64,000 bases of DNA from Paraburkholderia metrosideri (GCF_904848625.1 NZ_CAJHCP010000005.1:248001-312000), one strand, 5' to 3'; counted from the stretch's first letter, positions 17,038 through 27,532 are shown. The notes: generated from the letters alone by a model not told the origin. Numbers and translations are program-made.

Positions 17038-17664
17038 ATGCTTGACCTATCCACGTTAGGGACTTTTGTCGCTGTTGTGCTGGGACTCTTTCTGATTCCC
17101 GGGCCGGCAGTGCTGCTGGTGTTGACGCGCACCGTGCACGGCGGACGCAAAGCCGGCATTCTCACCGGACTGGGTATTGCAGCCGGCGACTTCATTCACA
17201 CGTTGGCCGCATCGGTCGGCCTCTCGGCGCTGTTGATGACTTCTGCGCTAGCCTTCAATGCAGTGAAATTCATTGGCGCTGCGTACCTCATTTATCTGGG
17301 TGTCCGCGCATTGCGTGAGAAACCGTCGAGCCCCCAGCGGCCAGTCATTGCGCCGGTGTCGGCGTCGAAAGCCTTCTTTCAGGCGGTTCCCGCAGAAGTT
17401 CTGAATCCCAAGACGGCGCTGTTCTTTCTCGCGTTCCTGCCGCAGTTCGTGCGGCCCGAACACGGTTCGACGTTTTTGCAGTTCACCACGCTTGGGCTGA
17501 TCTTTGTCGCCATGAGCGCGCTTTATACGACGCTGATCGTGTTGACGATTCGACCACTCGGCAAGCTGGTCAAGCGGCTGACATGGCTCACGCGTTGGCA
17601 GAACAAGATGATTGGTGTGCTGTTCATCTCGCTCGGGCTGCGTGTGGCGACGCAAACGCGTTAA
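17038..17664 (+). CDS. LysE/RhtB-family amino acid exporter
   Basis: This 208-residue inner-membrane protein has about six hydrophobic segments, the usual size for LysE/RhtB exporters of amino acids and homoserine lactone-like compounds. The family motif LIPGPAVLLVLTRTVHGGRKAGILTGLG (split over about residues 19-46) and the segment LNPKTALFFLAFLPQFV near 125-140 are typical. The start follows AGGAGACAAC by correct spacing; a longer in-frame ORF from 16885 lacks this. It is divergent from the YigZ gene. The exported substrate is unknown. Confidence 0.92.
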   Translation: MLDLSTLGTFVAVVLGLFLIPGPAVLLVLTRTVHGGRKAGILTGLGIAAGDFIHTLAASVGLSALLMTSALAFNAVKFIGAAYLIYLGVRALREKPSSPQRPVIAPVSASKAFFQAVPAEVLNPKTALFFLAFLPQFVRPEHGSTFLQFTTLGLIFVAMSALYTTLIVLTIRPLGKLVKRLTWLTRWQNKMIGVLFISLGLRVATQTR

Positions 17665-17748
17665 TTGAAGCGCAGGGTGTTTTCTTTTAATGCCACGGCG
17701 AGCCGCACTGCATTAAAAGAGCGATACGTAGATATCGCGCGCCCGGTA

Positions 17749-17841
17749 TTAGTGAGCCGATGACAACGCCAACAAAATAGACGACGAAACGGCGATGATG
17801 AAAAGGCAGGTGGCGGTAAGCAGATCGTACGGGTAATTCAT
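17749..17841 (-). CDS. Possible 30-residue single-span membrane peptide
   Basis: The frame MNYPYDLLTATCLFIIAVSS… ends after 30 codons in LSSAH. It forms one clear hydrophobic helix with a charged/polar N-terminus, typical of bacterial small membrane proteins. No strong ribosome-binding site precedes it. A 9-bp inverted repeat (TTTTAATGC/GCATTAAAA, 17685-17718) follows and could terminate transcription from either side. This is a tentative call. Confidence 0.3.
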   Translation of the reverse strand: MNYPYDLLTATCLFIIAVSSSILLALSSAH

Positions 17842-17962
17842 GGCTAGATCGTCGGGTGTGGCGGGTGGAAGAGTTGATCATAGGCAGAACAGTCCGACCT
17901 GACTGTCAACCATTGCAAAACGTAGCGCAGCTAACGCAGTCCGCGCGATCCAGGAAACAACC

Positions 17963-18604
17963 ATGCCCGACCTCATGTCTGCTGAAACGCCTACCTGTGT
18001 ACCGGAAATCGAATTCTGGTTCGATTTCGGCAGCAACTACAGCTATCTCAGCGTCATGCGTATAGAGGCGCTGGCGCAGGCGCGGAGCGTGCGAGTCCGC
18101 TGGCGTCCGTTCTTGCTGGGACCTGTTTTTCGCGACCTTGGTTTCGACAATTCACCTTTCGTATTGCAACAGGAAAAGGGCGCTTACGTCTGGAAGGATA
18201 TGGAGCGGCAATGCCGCAAATACGGTATTGCACTCACGCGGCCGAGCACGTTTCCGCGCGCCGCGCTGCTTGCAATGCGTGTGGCACTGCTAGGTGCGGA
18301 AGAACAATGGATGCCCGCCTACTGCCGCAGGATCATGCAGCTTAATTTCGCGGACGACCGCGATATCGGCTCAATGGATGTCGTGAGCGAAGCTCTGGAA
18401 GCGCTGCACTTGCCCGGACAGCAGATCATTGCCGACGCGCAGAGCGATGCCAACAAGCTGCGTTTGCGGGAGCAAACGGCCGCCGCTGCGGCCAAAGGCA
18501 TTTTTGGTGCACCGACGTTTTTTGTCGGCGATGAAATGTTCTGGGGAAACGACCGGCTGGACGACGCGCTGGACTTCTGCGATTCGATCGCAACGCGAGG
18601 TTAG
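17963..18604 (+). CDS. 2-hydroxychromene-2-carboxylate isomerase-like, DsbA-fold kappa GST
   Basis: This 213-residue protein of the DsbA/kappa-class glutathione transferase fold opens with EFWFDFGSNYSYLS (residues 17-30), where a serine replaces the DsbA CxxC. It ends with GIFGAPTFFVGDEMFWGNDRLD, the cis-proline loop and family tail. Members isomerise 2-hydroxychromene-2-carboxylate in naphthalene degradation or act on other glutathione conjugates. No aromatic-degradation genes are nearby, so the actual substrate is open. The start is preceded by AGGAAACAACC. Confidence 0.88.
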   Translation: MPDLMSAETPTCVPEIEFWFDFGSNYSYLSVMRIEALAQARSVRVRWRPFLLGPVFRDLGFDNSPFVLQQEKGAYVWKDMERQCRKYGIALTRPSTFPRAALLAMRVALLGAEEQWMPAYCRRIMQLNFADDRDIGSMDVVSEALEALHLPGQQIIADAQSDANKLRLREQTAAAAAKGIFGAPTFFVGDEMFWGNDRLDDALDFCDSIATRG

Positions 18605-18639
18605 CGCGAAAGGCGTTGTTTGTTGAATGCTATGAGCCG

Positions 18640-18897
18640 CTATTCGTCGCCATGCTGGCAGAAGCGGCGCCCCGGTACATGCGACACCACGGCCTGAGCG
18701 ATTTCAAGCGCCGTGCTCTCGGCGGGAACTACGCGGCGGCTCGATTCGGGCACATGTTTCATGGTCCATTCAACCAGCCGGTATGAGCGTCCCCATGGTG
18801 GCTGCAGCGGGTCCGAGACCTTGCATGAGTTGATCTGGCGAGCCCATTCGTTGCCGGGCATGGTGCGCAGATACTCGACTACCGTCTCTTCAACCAT
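18640..18897 (-). CDS. Conserved hypothetical protein, 85 residues
   Basis: This small soluble protein starts at an ATG with AAGGAG eight bases upstream; the longer frame to 19011 has no such signal. It is charged, contains MPGNEWARQINSC and a central WGRSYRLVEWTMKHVPESSRR stretch, split here as WGRSYRL and VEWTMKH, and shows no membrane span. It is convergent with the isomerase gene. I do not recognise its family. Confidence 0.65.
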   Translation of the reverse strand: MVEETVVEYLRTMPGNEWARQINSCKVSDPLQPPWGRSYRLVEWTMKHVPESSRRVVPAESTALEIAQAVVSHVPGRRFCQHGDE

Positions 18898-19071
18898 GAT
18901 TTGACTCCTTCTTCGCGGGCGGTTGCCCGTTGTTCGGCGTGTCGTCGATATTCCGGAGAAAAGGGCGCCGCCGATGCTCTGGCGGCTCAACAGGGGATGT
19001 TGTGCGTGCATGGTTACAGGGAAGAATTAAGCGAAACTTAAAAGGCATAAACACGTAGGCACGGCGAATTT

Positions 19072-20274
19072 ATGCTCAAGACCCCGCGAGATTGGCCGTT
19101 ATTACAGCCGTTGGGGCTGCTGGCCTCGCTTGGCCTTCGGGCTTGCCTTGCTGATAACGTGACGAATCTCGCTCAAACGCCGCTTTCCGACCGCCTGCGC
19201 TCGCTAGTCGACACTGTGCAACACAACGAGCGCACGTTGCGCCGTTTTCAGAATGTCGAATTGCGTTTGATCGGTTCACAGGACTTCGCGTCGTTTCTCG
19301 ACACGCTGTTCGGCCATCTGCCGCATGAATTTTCCCTGACGCACGTCACGCTGTGGCTCGACGACCGCGCGCCGATGCTGCTCGAACTGCTTGAACCCAC
19401 CGCGCTGCGCGACCTCGATTACGCCAGTCTGAAGACCTCGCGCGAGGGCGGTCTTGCCGCGCAAGGTCTGTGCGAAGAAGGGCGGCCATGGTTGGGACGC
19501 CCGCATGAGCTGGATGAGATCGCTCGCCAGGCGGTGTTTGGCAACGCGCGGCCACCGTCCAGCGCGATTCTGTTGCCGCTGTCCGCAGCCGATACCGTCA
19601 GCGGTTATCTATGCCTCGGTAGCGACGATCCGGAGCGTTTCGCCGAGGGCATGGCGACGGATATTCTGGAGCGCTTTGCCAGCATCGTCACGGCGAGTCT
19701 GGACAATGTCGCCCATCGCGAGCGGCTCAAGCAACTCGGGATGACCGACTCGCTGACAGGCCTCGCCAATCGGCGCTATTTCGACGAGCGGCTCCGTGAG
19801 GAACTCATGCGAGCAGTTCGTTATGGCGTGCCGGTGGGCTGTCTTTTTATCGACATCGATTGTTTTAAACGTATCAACGATACGTACGGCCATCAGACCG
19901 GCGACCGCGCATTGGCGGCGGTCGCGGCGTGCGTGCGGCAGCAGGTCCGGCTCGGTGATACGGTGGCGCGTTATGGCGGAGAGGAATTCGCGGCACTGCT
20001 GCAAGGCGACCGGGCCGACGCGTTGACCGTCGCCGAGCGTGTGCGGCTTGCCGTCGAAAGGCTGGATCTGCAGGACGATCACGGCAAACGCATTGCGTTG
20101 ACGGTGTCGATTGGCGTTGCGGCGCGCACAGTTAGCTGTGCGCCGTCGGAGGCCGTCGGGCTGGGGCGCGCGATGATGGAAGAAGCGGATCGCGCGATGT
20201 ATCAGGCCAAACGCAATGGCCGCAACCGGATCGAGGCGCTGGTGAAAGCGGACCGCGATCAGACGGCGCGCTGA
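19072..20274 (+). CDS. Diguanylate cyclase (GGDEF) with an N-terminal GAF-like domain
   Basis: This 400-residue enzyme is expected to make cyclic di-GMP from GTP. Residues about 35-215 form a DUF484/GAF-like sensor region. The C-terminal GGDEF domain begins at MTDSLTGLANRR (about 224) and carries the active-site loop RYGGEEF near 300. RLGD five residues earlier fits the RxxD inhibitory I-site, so product feedback is likely. FIDIDCFKRINDTYGH supplies the metal-binding Asp. No EAL domain or membrane span is seen, so it is probably cytosolic. The partner system is not identifiable from neighbours. Confidence 0.93.
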   Translation: MLKTPRDWPLLQPLGLLASLGLRACLADNVTNLAQTPLSDRLRSLVDTVQHNERTLRRFQNVELRLIGSQDFASFLDTLFGHLPHEFSLTHVTLWLDDRAPMLLELLEPTALRDLDYASLKTSREGGLAAQGLCEEGRPWLGRPHELDEIARQAVFGNARPPSSAILLPLSAADTVSGYLCLGSDDPERFAEGMATDILERFASIVTASLDNVAHRERLKQLGMTDSLTGLANRRYFDERLREELMRAVRYGVPVGCLFIDIDCFKRINDTYGHQTGDRALAAVAACVRQQVRLGDTVARYGGEEFAALLQGDRADALTVAERVRLAVERLDLQDDHGKRIALTVSIGVAARTVSCAPSEAVGLGRAMMEEADRAMYQAKRNGRNRIEALVKADRDQTAR

Positions 20275-20461
20275 TCTGTGAGCATCGCCAGCAAACAGGT
20301 TGGACAACGCATGGAAGAACGTCGGGGTCCGGATGCGCGGGTTTTTCGATCAGCCAGAAACCTTGCAGCGTACGTAATCGACCCGACGAGGACCGCTCGG
20401 GTCAGCGGTTTCGAAGTTCTGGTTGGCGCCGCCTGGTGCGATATTCTGTCTGACAACGCTT

Positions 20462-22213
20462 TTAAACCCCCGGCGCATCCGGCGGCACCCCAAGCAACTG
20501 CAATGCTCCGCCCGTCACGCCGCTGAAGACCGGTCCCGCCACCGTTCCACCGTAGAACGCCTTGCCCGCCGGGTCGTCGATCATCACAGCAACGATCAGT
20601 CGAGGATCGCTCATCGGCGCCATGCCGACAAACAGCGCGCGGTAGCGGTTTTTCGCGTACGTCGCGCCGATCTGTTTGCGCGCGGTGCCGGTTTTGCCGC
20701 CGATCCGGTAGCCTTCCACCGCCGCAGCCCGCCCGGTGCCGCCAACGCCAGTGGCCATTTCCAGCATCGCGCGGATCGAACGCGCGGTGGCCGGCGTGGT
20801 CACCCGCTGCTGCGGATCGGTGGACGGCGCGGCCTGCGCGCTGCCTTCACCGCTGTCCTTCTGTTGCCGCAACAGACTCACGCGCTGCAGGGTGCCGTCG
20901 CCTGCATAAGCGGTATAGACCTGTGCGATTTGCAGCAACGATGCCGACAACCCATACCCATACGCCATGGTCGCCTGTTCGATCGGACGCCAGCGTTTGT
21001 ACGGACGCACCTTGCCCGATGCCACGCCCGGAAAGGTCAGCTCGGGTCTCAAACCGAGTCCATATTCCTGGTACTTGCTCCAGATCTTCTCCGCCGGAAG
21101 GTTGAGCGCGAGTTTGGCGAGCGCGATATTGCTCGACTTCTGCACCGCTTCGGCAACCGTCATCGCGCCGTGGTTCGATGTGTCGTGGATCACGGCTGGG
21201 CCGATCCTGTACCAGCCGGGCGCGGTGTCGATGATGCTTTGCGGCCGCACCTTGCCTTCGTCGATGGACAGCGCGACGACCACCGGTTTGATCGTCGAAC
21301 CCGGCTCGAACGTGTCGACCACCGCGCGATTGCGCAACTGGCGGCCGGTCAGCCGGGCCCGGTTGTTCGGATCGAAGCTCGGGTAGTTGGCGAGCGCGAG
21401 AATCTCGCCGTTGCGCGCGTCGAGCACCACCACGCTGCCGGCTTCAGCGTGATGTTTCGCAATCGCGTCCTTCAGTTGCGCGTACGCGAGTTGCTGGATG
21501 CGCCGGTCGATGGTCAGGTGGATGGTGTCGCCGTTATGCGCGGGCATCCGTGGTCCGATGTCCAGCACCACCCGCCCGAGCCGGTCGCGGATCACTTCGC
21601 GCTGGCCCGGCACGCCGAGCAGCTGTTCGTTGGCCGCGAGCTCGACGCCTTCCTGGCCGTTGTCTTCGATATCGGTGAAGCCGACTACGTGCGCGGCCGA
21701 TTCACCTTCGGGATAAAAGCGTTTCGAATCGGCGATCTGCGTGATCCCCACGAGTCCTTCCTTCGACAGACGCGCGGCAGTGTCCGCGTCTACCTGGCGT
21801 TTCAGCAGCACGAAGGTTTTGTCGCCGACCAGGCGTCGGCGCAGATCGCTGACGGGCAGGTCGAGGAGCTTTGACAGCGGCGCGATGGCGGTTTCCTCGA
21901 TCAGCTTCGGAGACGCCCAGACTTCGTAGGTCGCGAGGCTGACCGCGAGCATCGCGCCATGACGGTCGACGATCCGGCCACGCGTTGCGTCGAGTTCGAT
22001 CGTGCGCTGGTAGCGCTTTTGCCCCTGATCGACGTAGAAATGCTGATTCACCACCTGAATCCAGAACGCTCGTCCCGCCAGCGATGCGAACGCAGCGAAT
22101 ACCAGCAGCAATACGAAAGTCGAGCGCCACTTGGGCAAACGCGCGGCCAGTAGCGGGTTCTTCGTCACGGGCGCGTACGGCTCGTGCGATTGCGATTTCT
22201 TGTTCTGGATCAT
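20462..22213 (-). CDS. ftsI: Peptidoglycan D,D-transpeptidase, FtsI/PBP3 paralogue
   Basis: This 583-residue class B penicillin-binding protein has one N-terminal membrane anchor (about residues 31-53), a PBP dimerisation domain (75-225) with TRGRIVDRHG, and a transpeptidase domain. The three catalytic motifs are intact: STIK (Ser306 to Lys309), SSN (360-362) and KTGT near 504. It cross-links septal or lateral-wall peptidoglycan in the periplasm. It is not in a division-and-cell-wall cluster: none of ftsL, murE, murF or mraY is adjacent. It is therefore probably a second FtsI-type protein, with the main copy elsewhere. The start has only a weak ribosome-binding site. Confidence 0.9.
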   Translation of the reverse strand: MIQNKKSQSHEPYAPVTKNPLLAARLPKWRSTFVLLLVFAAFASLAGRAFWIQVVNQHFYVDQGQKRYQRTIELDATRGRIVDRHGAMLAVSLATYEVWASPKLIEETAIAPLSKLLDLPVSDLRRRLVGDKTFVLLKRQVDADTAARLSKEGLVGITQIADSKRFYPEGESAAHVVGFTDIEDNGQEGVELAANEQLLGVPGQREVIRDRLGRVVLDIGPRMPAHNGDTIHLTIDRRIQQLAYAQLKDAIAKHHAEAGSVVVLDARNGEILALANYPSFDPNNRARLTGRQLRNRAVVDTFEPGSTIKPVVVALSIDEGKVRPQSIIDTAPGWYRIGPAVIHDTSNHGAMTVAEAVQKSSNIALAKLALNLPAEKIWSKYQEYGLGLRPELTFPGVASGKVRPYKRWRPIEQATMAYGYGLSASLLQIAQVYTAYAGDGTLQRVSLLRQQKDSGEGSAQAAPSTDPQQRVTTPATARSIRAMLEMATGVGGTGRAAAVEGYRIGGKTGTARKQIGATYAKNRYRALFVGMAPMSDPRLIVAVMIDDPAGKAFYGGTVAGPVFSGVTGGALQLLGVPPDAPGV

Positions 22214-22335
22214 TGGGCGCGGCTAGCGAGCAGTTCGATTGACGGACGTGGCCCTGATTGTAAAGAAAACGTAATGTTGATGCGAGGACTGCGCAAGTGG
22301 ATCAGGTTCGACCTGCTGGCGCGGCGCGCACGGCA

Positions 22336-22373
22336 ATAAAAAAGCCGCGTGGACTTATAAAATCCGCGCGGCT
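22336..22373 (-). terminator. Rho-independent terminator, minus strand
   Basis: On the minus strand AGCCGCGCGGA and TCCACGCGGCT pair around TTTTATAAG, followed by TTTTTTA. It lies downstream of the chemoreceptor gene and upstream of the ftsI paralogue start, so the two are transcribed separately. Confidence 0.8.
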
Positions 22374-22414
22374 GATTCGTTCGATTGATGCGTCGACTCC
22401 GACGCGGCGTGTTA

Positions 22415-22450
22415 AAGAGGCGCTCCGTGCCTGTCGAGCGCCTTCTTTTT
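22415..22450. terminator. Second hairpin after the chemoreceptor gene
   Basis: GGCGCTC (22419-22425) pairs with GAGCGCC (22436-22442), followed by TTCTTTTT on the plus strand and CTCTTT on the minus strand. It begins 28 bases after the chemoreceptor stop. Confidence 0.5.
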
Positions 22451-22477
22451 GGCGCTTATTTTGCTGTGTATGCCACC

Positions 22478-24019
22478 TCAGGCCGGCAGCGCAAAACTCG
22501 AAATCGCCTCGCGCAGCACGCCCACCTGATCCTTCAGCGAATGGGCCGCGGCCGCGGCCTGCTCGACCAGCGCCGCGTTCTGCTGCGTCACCTGATCCAT
22601 CTCGCCGACCGCGCGATTCACCTGCTCGATCCCCGCGCTCTGTTCACGCGACGCATTGCTGATCTCTTCCAGAATCTCGTTCACGCGACGCACCGACTGC
22701 ACGATCTCACCCATCGTCGAGCCCGCATTGGCGACCAGCGACGCGCCGGCTTCGACGGTATCCGTCGAGGTTTCGATCAGCGCCTTGATCTCCTTGGCGG
22801 CCGTGGCGGAGCGTTGGGCGAGGCTGCGCACTTCGGCGGCGACCACGGCGAAGCCGCGTCCCTGTTCGCCCGCGCGGGCCGCTTCGACGGCGGCATTGAG
22901 CGCGAGAATATTGGTCTGGAACGCAATGCCGTCGATCACGCCGATGATGTCGCCGATCTGCCGCGAACTGCTGGTGATCTCGCCCATCGTCCGCACCACA
23001 TCATCGACGACGCGGCTGCCGCGCGTCGCGACATCGGCGGCCTGGCCAGCGAGTTGCGCGGCCTGCATCGCGCTTTCTGCGTTCTGCTTCACGTTGACCG
23101 TCATCTGATCCATGCTCGACGCGGTTTCGACCAGCGCGGCGGCTTGTTCTTCGGTGCGCTGCGACAGGTCCGTGTTGCCGGCGGCGATTTCAGTTGCGCC
23201 GACATTGATGTTTTCCGTCCCAAGACGAACCCGTGACACGGTTTCGACCAGCCCCGCCTGCATCGTCTGAAGCGCATGCAGCAGGCTGCCGTTGGCGTTT
23301 GCCTGAACCGGCACGCGGCTGGCGAGATCGCCGCGCGCCATCAACTGCGCATGTTCGACGGCCACTTCGAGATCGCCGCCCAGCGTGCGGCGAATGCTGC
23401 GCAGCACGAGCAGCATCACGGCCGTGGCGATCGCGCCGAGTGCCACCGTGATCGCGAGCCAGCGCAACAGGTTGGCGTAGAACGCGCTTTGCACGTCGTC
23501 CATGTACATACCGGTGACCAGATACCAGTCCCACGGCGCGAAGCGCGCCGAATAGCTGGTTTTCGCCACAGGCTTCTCGCTGCCGGGCTTCGCCCACAGA
23601 TAGTCGACGAAACCGCCGCCCTCATGATTGCCTTGATTGACCATATCGACGAACAGGTGATTGCCGAGCGGGTCGGTGAACTGCGCGACGTTCTTGCCGT
23701 TCAGTTCGGGTTTGATCGGGTGCATCAGGATGACCGGCTGCGAATCGTTGACGGAGATATAGCCGTCCTTGCCGTAACGCATGCTCGCCAGCATGTCGAG
23801 CGCCTGTTTCTTGGCCTCGTCTTCGGGAAGCGTGTGTTGCTGGGCCAGCGCGTAGTAACGGCCGACGATATGGTTGGCCTGGTCGATCAGCGAGATCAAC
23901 TGGGCACGGCGGTCAGAGATCATCGACGCACGGTTTTGCCATGCGCCGAAGCTGCCGATCAGGATCAGACCAATCCAGAGGACCGCGATCATCGAGGCGA
24001 GTTTTTTGTTCAGAGTCAT
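22478..24019 (-). CDS. Methyl-accepting chemotaxis protein with a single Cache_2 sensor
   Basis: This 513-residue chemoreceptor has two membrane helices (about residues 8-30 and 180-200) around a periplasmic sCache_2 domain. The domain contains the typical [11 protein letters not shown] and [14 protein letters not shown] segments; such domains often bind small organic acids. A HAMP region and a full signalling domain follow, with the conserved tip [26 protein letters not shown] (split at about residues 370-395). The ATG at 24019 is preferred over an upstream TTG. No C-terminal CheR-docking pentapeptide is seen. It is a stand-alone gene with no che genes adjacent. Confidence 0.93.
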   Translation of the reverse strand: MTLNKKLASMIAVLWIGLILIGSFGAWQNRASMISDRRAQLISLIDQANHIVGRYYALAQQHTLPEDEAKKQALDMLASMRYGKDGYISVNDSQPVILMHPIKPELNGKNVAQFTDPLGNHLFVDMVNQGNHEGGGFVDYLWAKPGSEKPVAKTSYSARFAPWDWYLVTGMYMDDVQSAFYANLLRWLAITVALGAIATAVMLLVLRSIRRTLGGDLEVAVEHAQLMARGDLASRVPVQANANGSLLHALQTMQAGLVETVSRVRLGTENINVGATEIAAGNTDLSQRTEEQAAALVETASSMDQMTVNVKQNAESAMQAAQLAGQAADVATRGSRVVDDVVRTMGEITSSSRQIGDIIGVIDGIAFQTNILALNAAVEAARAGEQGRGFAVVAAEVRSLAQRSATAAKEIKALIETSTDTVEAGASLVANAGSTMGEIVQSVRRVNEILEEISNASREQSAGIEQVNRAVGEMDQVTQQNAALVEQAAAAAHSLKDQVGVLREAISSFALPA

Positions 24020-24633
24020 AGCGATGGGGATAGGCTTTCGCAAAGAGGTCGGTCAGAGTGGATTTGCTCGTAGCGGGTAGCTTCCAGCTAACTGTGTTTA
24101 CGGCGCGAGCGGTTTTATTCCGCAGGGGAGGGGAAACCCGCTGTTTTTACGGTGGTATTTGTCTGATTTATCGACCCTTCGCACGCTTTGCCGTGATTTT
24201 TCAATTCGCTCTATGAGGTGTTTATCTGATTGTCTATTGCGCGGTTTTATATTGACCAAAGCGGATTCGATATGAGACTGCACAAAGTGAGAACCAGGTA
24301 AATAATTCACCCGGTGTTAAGGCGTTGAATAAACCGGGATATTAAATAGATTGGACGGGTATGCCCCTTCAATTACCCGGCGGTCAGTCCTTCGTGCCGC
24401 CGATCCTTGCCTGTCATGAGTTGCATCAGGATTCCACAAAACGCCAATAAAATCCAAAATAGTGCGCATGGAGTGAAGAATGCAAAAAACGACACATTTC
24501 TCCACTTAATCACAACGACGGAAAATCGCTGTCATCAAAGAGACGCATTAATAAAAATTCCGCTATAGTCGCCATTTTCCAGTCGTCGGCCGGGCAAAAA
24601 AAGTATCGATAAGCCCGCTATCAGGAGTAGAAA
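24020..24633. other. AT-rich intergenic region ahead of the phosphonate operon
   Basis: This 614-base gap between divergent genes is notably AT-rich from 24100 to 24600, unlike its flanks, and holds no convincing gene. A TATAGT hexamer at 24564 lies 70 bases before aepX and could be a -10 element, without a good -35. Low GC here could reflect a horizontally acquired promoter segment or a strongly regulated region. Confidence 0.4.
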
Positions 24634-26355
24634 ATGAACGCCCGCGAACCCGCATTTATCGCCACTTCCCGCAGCGCACGTCTGCGCCAGATGCTGTTGA
24701 GCAACGAACTCGAATTCATCATGGAGGCCCATAACGGCCTGTCCGCACGAATCGTTCGCGAAGCCGGTTTCAAGGCGATCTGGGGCTCGGGCCTCGCGAT
24801 TTCCGCCCAATACGGTGTGCGCGACAACAACGAGGCAAGCTGGACCCAGGTCGTCGACACGCTCGAATTCATGGCCGACGCGAGCGACCTGCCCATCCTG
24901 CTCGACGGCGACACCGGCTACGGCAACTTCAACAACGTGCGCCGCCTCGTGCGCAAGCTCGAACAACGCGGCATCGCCGGCGTGTGTATCGAAGACAAGC
25001 AGTTTCCGAAGACCAATAGCTTCATCAACGGCGAAGCGCAGCCGCTTGCCGACATGGACGAGTTTTGCGGCAAGATCAAGGCCGGCAAAGACTCGCAGTC
25101 CGATGAGAATTTCTCGATCGTCGCGCGCGTCGAAGCGCTGATCGCGGGCTGGGGCATGGACGAAGCGCTGCGTCGCGCGGAAGCGTACCGGCAAGCCGGC
25201 GCAGACGCGATTCTGATTCACAGCAAGCTGTCACGTCCCGACGAAATTCTCGAATTCGCGCGTGAATGGGCCGGCCGTGGTCCGCTCGTGATCGTGCCGA
25301 CCAAGTACTACAGCACGCCGACTGAAGTGTTCCGCGAAGCCGGCATCAGCACGGTGATCTGGGCGAACCATCTGATTCGCTCGGCAACCTCGGCGATGCA
25401 GGCGGTCGCGAAGGAAATTCATTCGAGCGAAACGCTGGTCAACGTCGAAGACAGCATTGCTGCCGTCAATGAAATCTTCCGTCTGCAGGATGCCGACGAA
25501 TACTCGGAAGCGGAAGACCGTTATCTGTCGAGCGGCCGTGCAGCGGGCGCGGCGGTCGTGCTCGCGGCGAGCCGTGGCAAGGGCCTCGAAGCCGTCACCG
25601 AAGACCGCCCCAAAGTGATGCTGCCGATTGCCGGCAAGCCGCTGCTGCGCTGGCTGGTCGACTCGTTCAAGAAGCAGGGTGTCAACGACATCACCGTGGT
25701 TGGCGGCTATCGTGCCGATGCAATCGAAACGGCGGGTATCAAGCTGGTCGTCAACGAACAGCACGCGCAAACCGGCGAACTCGCTTCGTTGGCGTGCGCG
25801 ATCGACAAACTCGCGGGCGACACCGTGATCTCGTATGGCGATCTGCTGTTCCGCAGCTACATCCTGCGCGATCTGGTGGAAAGCGAAGCCGCGTTCAGCG
25901 TGGTGGTCGATTCGTCGTCGACCGATACGGAAAATGCCAGCGTGCGCGATTTCGCGTGGTGCTCGGCGGCCGACGACCGCGGGCTGTTCGGCAGCAAAGT
26001 GACGTTGCGTCATGTGTCGAGCGGCAAAGATGCATCGTCGGCCATCGCTTCGCAATCGCCGCACGGCCGCTGGGTGGGTCTGCTGAACGTGCGCGACGCA
26101 GGCCGCGAGCGTTTGCAGGCGGTGATGAGCCAGTTGCAGGCCCGCGCCGATTTCGCGTCGCTCGATATGCCCGCGCTGCTGAATGCGCTGATCGAAGCGG
26201 GTGAGGCGATCGAAGTGCAATACGTGCACGGCCACTGGCGCGGTGTGAACGATCTCGAAGACTTCCGTCGTGCCGGCGATTTCGCCCATGCGCAAGCACC
26301 GTTCGCAACGGCAGACAATCTGGCGAAGGGTGCTAAAAGCGGAGCCGCGCAATGA
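24634..26355 (+). CDS. aepX: Phosphoenolpyruvate mutase fused to a nucleotidyltransferase
   Basis: This 573-residue bifunctional protein begins the phosphonate pathway. Residues 1-295 are PEP mutase, which converts PEP to phosphonopyruvate. The diagnostic [10 protein letters not shown] is at 120-129, and [11 protein letters not shown] at 89-99 supplies metal-binding aspartates. Residues from about 305 form a sugar-phosphate-type nucleotidyltransferase domain with [14 protein letters not shown]. Its glycine-rich start reads [18 protein letters not shown] rather than the usual LAAGxGxR pattern, a mild deviation. Related fused domains activate aminoethylphosphonate as the CMP derivative. AGGAG precedes the ATG. 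The gene overlaps aepY by four bases. Confidence 0.92.
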   Translation: MNAREPAFIATSRSARLRQMLLSNELEFIMEAHNGLSARIVREAGFKAIWGSGLAISAQYGVRDNNEASWTQVVDTLEFMADASDLPILLDGDTGYGNFNNVRRLVRKLEQRGIAGVCIEDKQFPKTNSFINGEAQPLADMDEFCGKIKAGKDSQSDENFSIVARVEALIAGWGMDEALRRAEAYRQAGADAILIHSKLSRPDEILEFAREWAGRGPLVIVPTKYYSTPTEVFREAGISTVIWANHLIRSATSAMQAVAKEIHSSETLVNVEDSIAAVNEIFRLQDADEYSEAEDRYLSSGRAAGAAVVLAASRGKGLEAVTEDRPKVMLPIAGKPLLRWLVDSFKKQGVNDITVVGGYRADAIETAGIKLVVNEQHAQTGELASLACAIDKLAGDTVISYGDLLFRSYILRDLVESEAAFSVVVDSSSTDTENASVRDFAWCSAADDRGLFGSKVTLRHVSSGKDASSAIASQSPHGRWVGLLNVRDAGRERLQAVMSQLQARADFASLDMPALLNALIEAGEAIEVQYVHGHWRGVNDLEDFRRAGDFAHAQAPFATADNLAKGAKSGAAQ

Positions 26356-27515
26356 TCGACGCAGCACAGTTCGTCGAGGCGGCGCGCGAGCGCGGCTTCG
26401 ACTGGTACGCGGGCGTGCCGTGTTCGTATCTGACGCCGTTTATCAACTACGTGCTGCAGGACGAGTCGCTGCATTACGTGTCGGCGGCGAATGAGGGCGA
26501 TGCGGTGGCGCTGATCGCGGGCGTCACGCTCGGTGCGCAGAACGGCCGTCGCGGCGTCACGATGATGCAGAACTCGGGCCTTGGCAATGCGGTGAGCCCG
26601 CTCACTTCGCTCACGTGGACCTTCCGTTTGCCGCAATTGCTGATCGTCACGTGGCGCGGCCAGCCTGGTGTCGCGGATGAACCGCAGCACGCGCTGATGG
26701 GCCCGGTCACGCCCGCGATGCTCGACACGATGGAAATTCCGTGGGAGACATTCCCTACCGAAGCCGATGCAATCGGCCCGGCACTGGATCGCGCCACTGC
26801 GTACATGGACGAAACGGGCCGCCCGTACGCGCTGGTGATGCAGAAGGGCAGCGTCGCACCGTACGAATTGAAGGACAGCCGTTCGAACTCGCGCCGTAGT
26901 GCCGTTGCGCCGCGTGCGCAGTTCCGCGATGTCGCTGCGAGCGAGCTGGCCACGCGTCACGAAGCGTTGCAGAAAGTGATCGCGCATACGCCGCTCGAAT
27001 CGACAGTGGTGCTTGCGTCGACCGGTTTCTGCGGACGCGAACTCTACGCGATCGACGACCGCCCGAACCAGTTGTACATGGTCGGCTCGATGGGCTGCGT
27101 CACGCCGTTCGCGTTGGGTCTCGCGATGTCGCGTCCCGACCTGCACGTGGTCGCGGTAGATGGCGACGGCGCCGCGCTGATGCGCATGGGCGCGTTCGCG
27201 ACGCTCGGCGCTTACGGTCCGTCGAATCTCACGCACGTGTTGCTCGATAACGGCGCGCACGACTCGACCGGCGGACAGGCGACGGTGTCGTCGCAAGTGT
27301 CGTTTGCGGGGGTTGCTGCGGCGTGCGGTTATGCGTCGGCGGTTGAAAGCGACGATCCGGTTGTGATCGATGAACTGTTCGATGCGCCGCCCGTCGACGG
27401 CCCGCGCTTCGTGCGTCTCGCGATTCGCCGTGGTACGCCCGACGGTCTGCCGCGTCCCACCATTACTCCGCCCGATGTGAAGACGCGTCTGATGCGCCAC
27501 ATCGGCGCGGCATAA
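26352..27515 (+). CDS. aepY: Phosphonopyruvate decarboxylase
   Basis: This 387-residue ThDP-dependent enzyme decarboxylates phosphonopyruvate to phosphonoacetaldehyde, the step that pulls the unfavourable mutase equilibrium forward. The short length (no central cofactor domain), [16 protein letters not shown] at the N-terminus, [12 protein letters not shown] with the ThDP glutamate near residue 48, and the C-terminal [18 protein letters not shown] (about 268) with [13 protein letters not shown] are characteristic. It starts inside the last codons of aepX (ATGA overlap), so translation is probably coupled, and is followed 17 bases later by the transaminase. Confidence 0.93.
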   Translation: MIDAAQFVEAARERGFDWYAGVPCSYLTPFINYVLQDESLHYVSAANEGDAVALIAGVTLGAQNGRRGVTMMQNSGLGNAVSPLTSLTWTFRLPQLLIVTWRGQPGVADEPQHALMGPVTPAMLDTMEIPWETFPTEADAIGPALDRATAYMDETGRPYALVMQKGSVAPYELKDSRSNSRRSAVAPRAQFRDVAASELATRHEALQKVIAHTPLESTVVLASTGFCGRELYAIDDRPNQLYMVGSMGCVTPFALGLAMSRPDLHVVAVDGDGAALMRMGAFATLGAYGPSNLTHVLLDNGAHDSTGGQATVSSQVSFAGVAAACGYASAVESDDPVVIDELFDAPPVDGPRFVRLAIRRGTPDGLPRPTITPPDVKTRLMRHIGAA

Positions 27516-27532
27516 AGCGAGGAGAAGCGCTT

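Noticed and set aside
20423..21874. 483-codon plus-strand frame
   Set aside because: It lies opposite the FtsI paralogue, whose catalytic motifs prove the minus strand is coding.
25231..27500. Long minus-strand frames opposite aepX and aepY
   Set aside because: The plus-strand PEP mutase and decarboxylase motifs are decisive; the antisense frames have no start signals.
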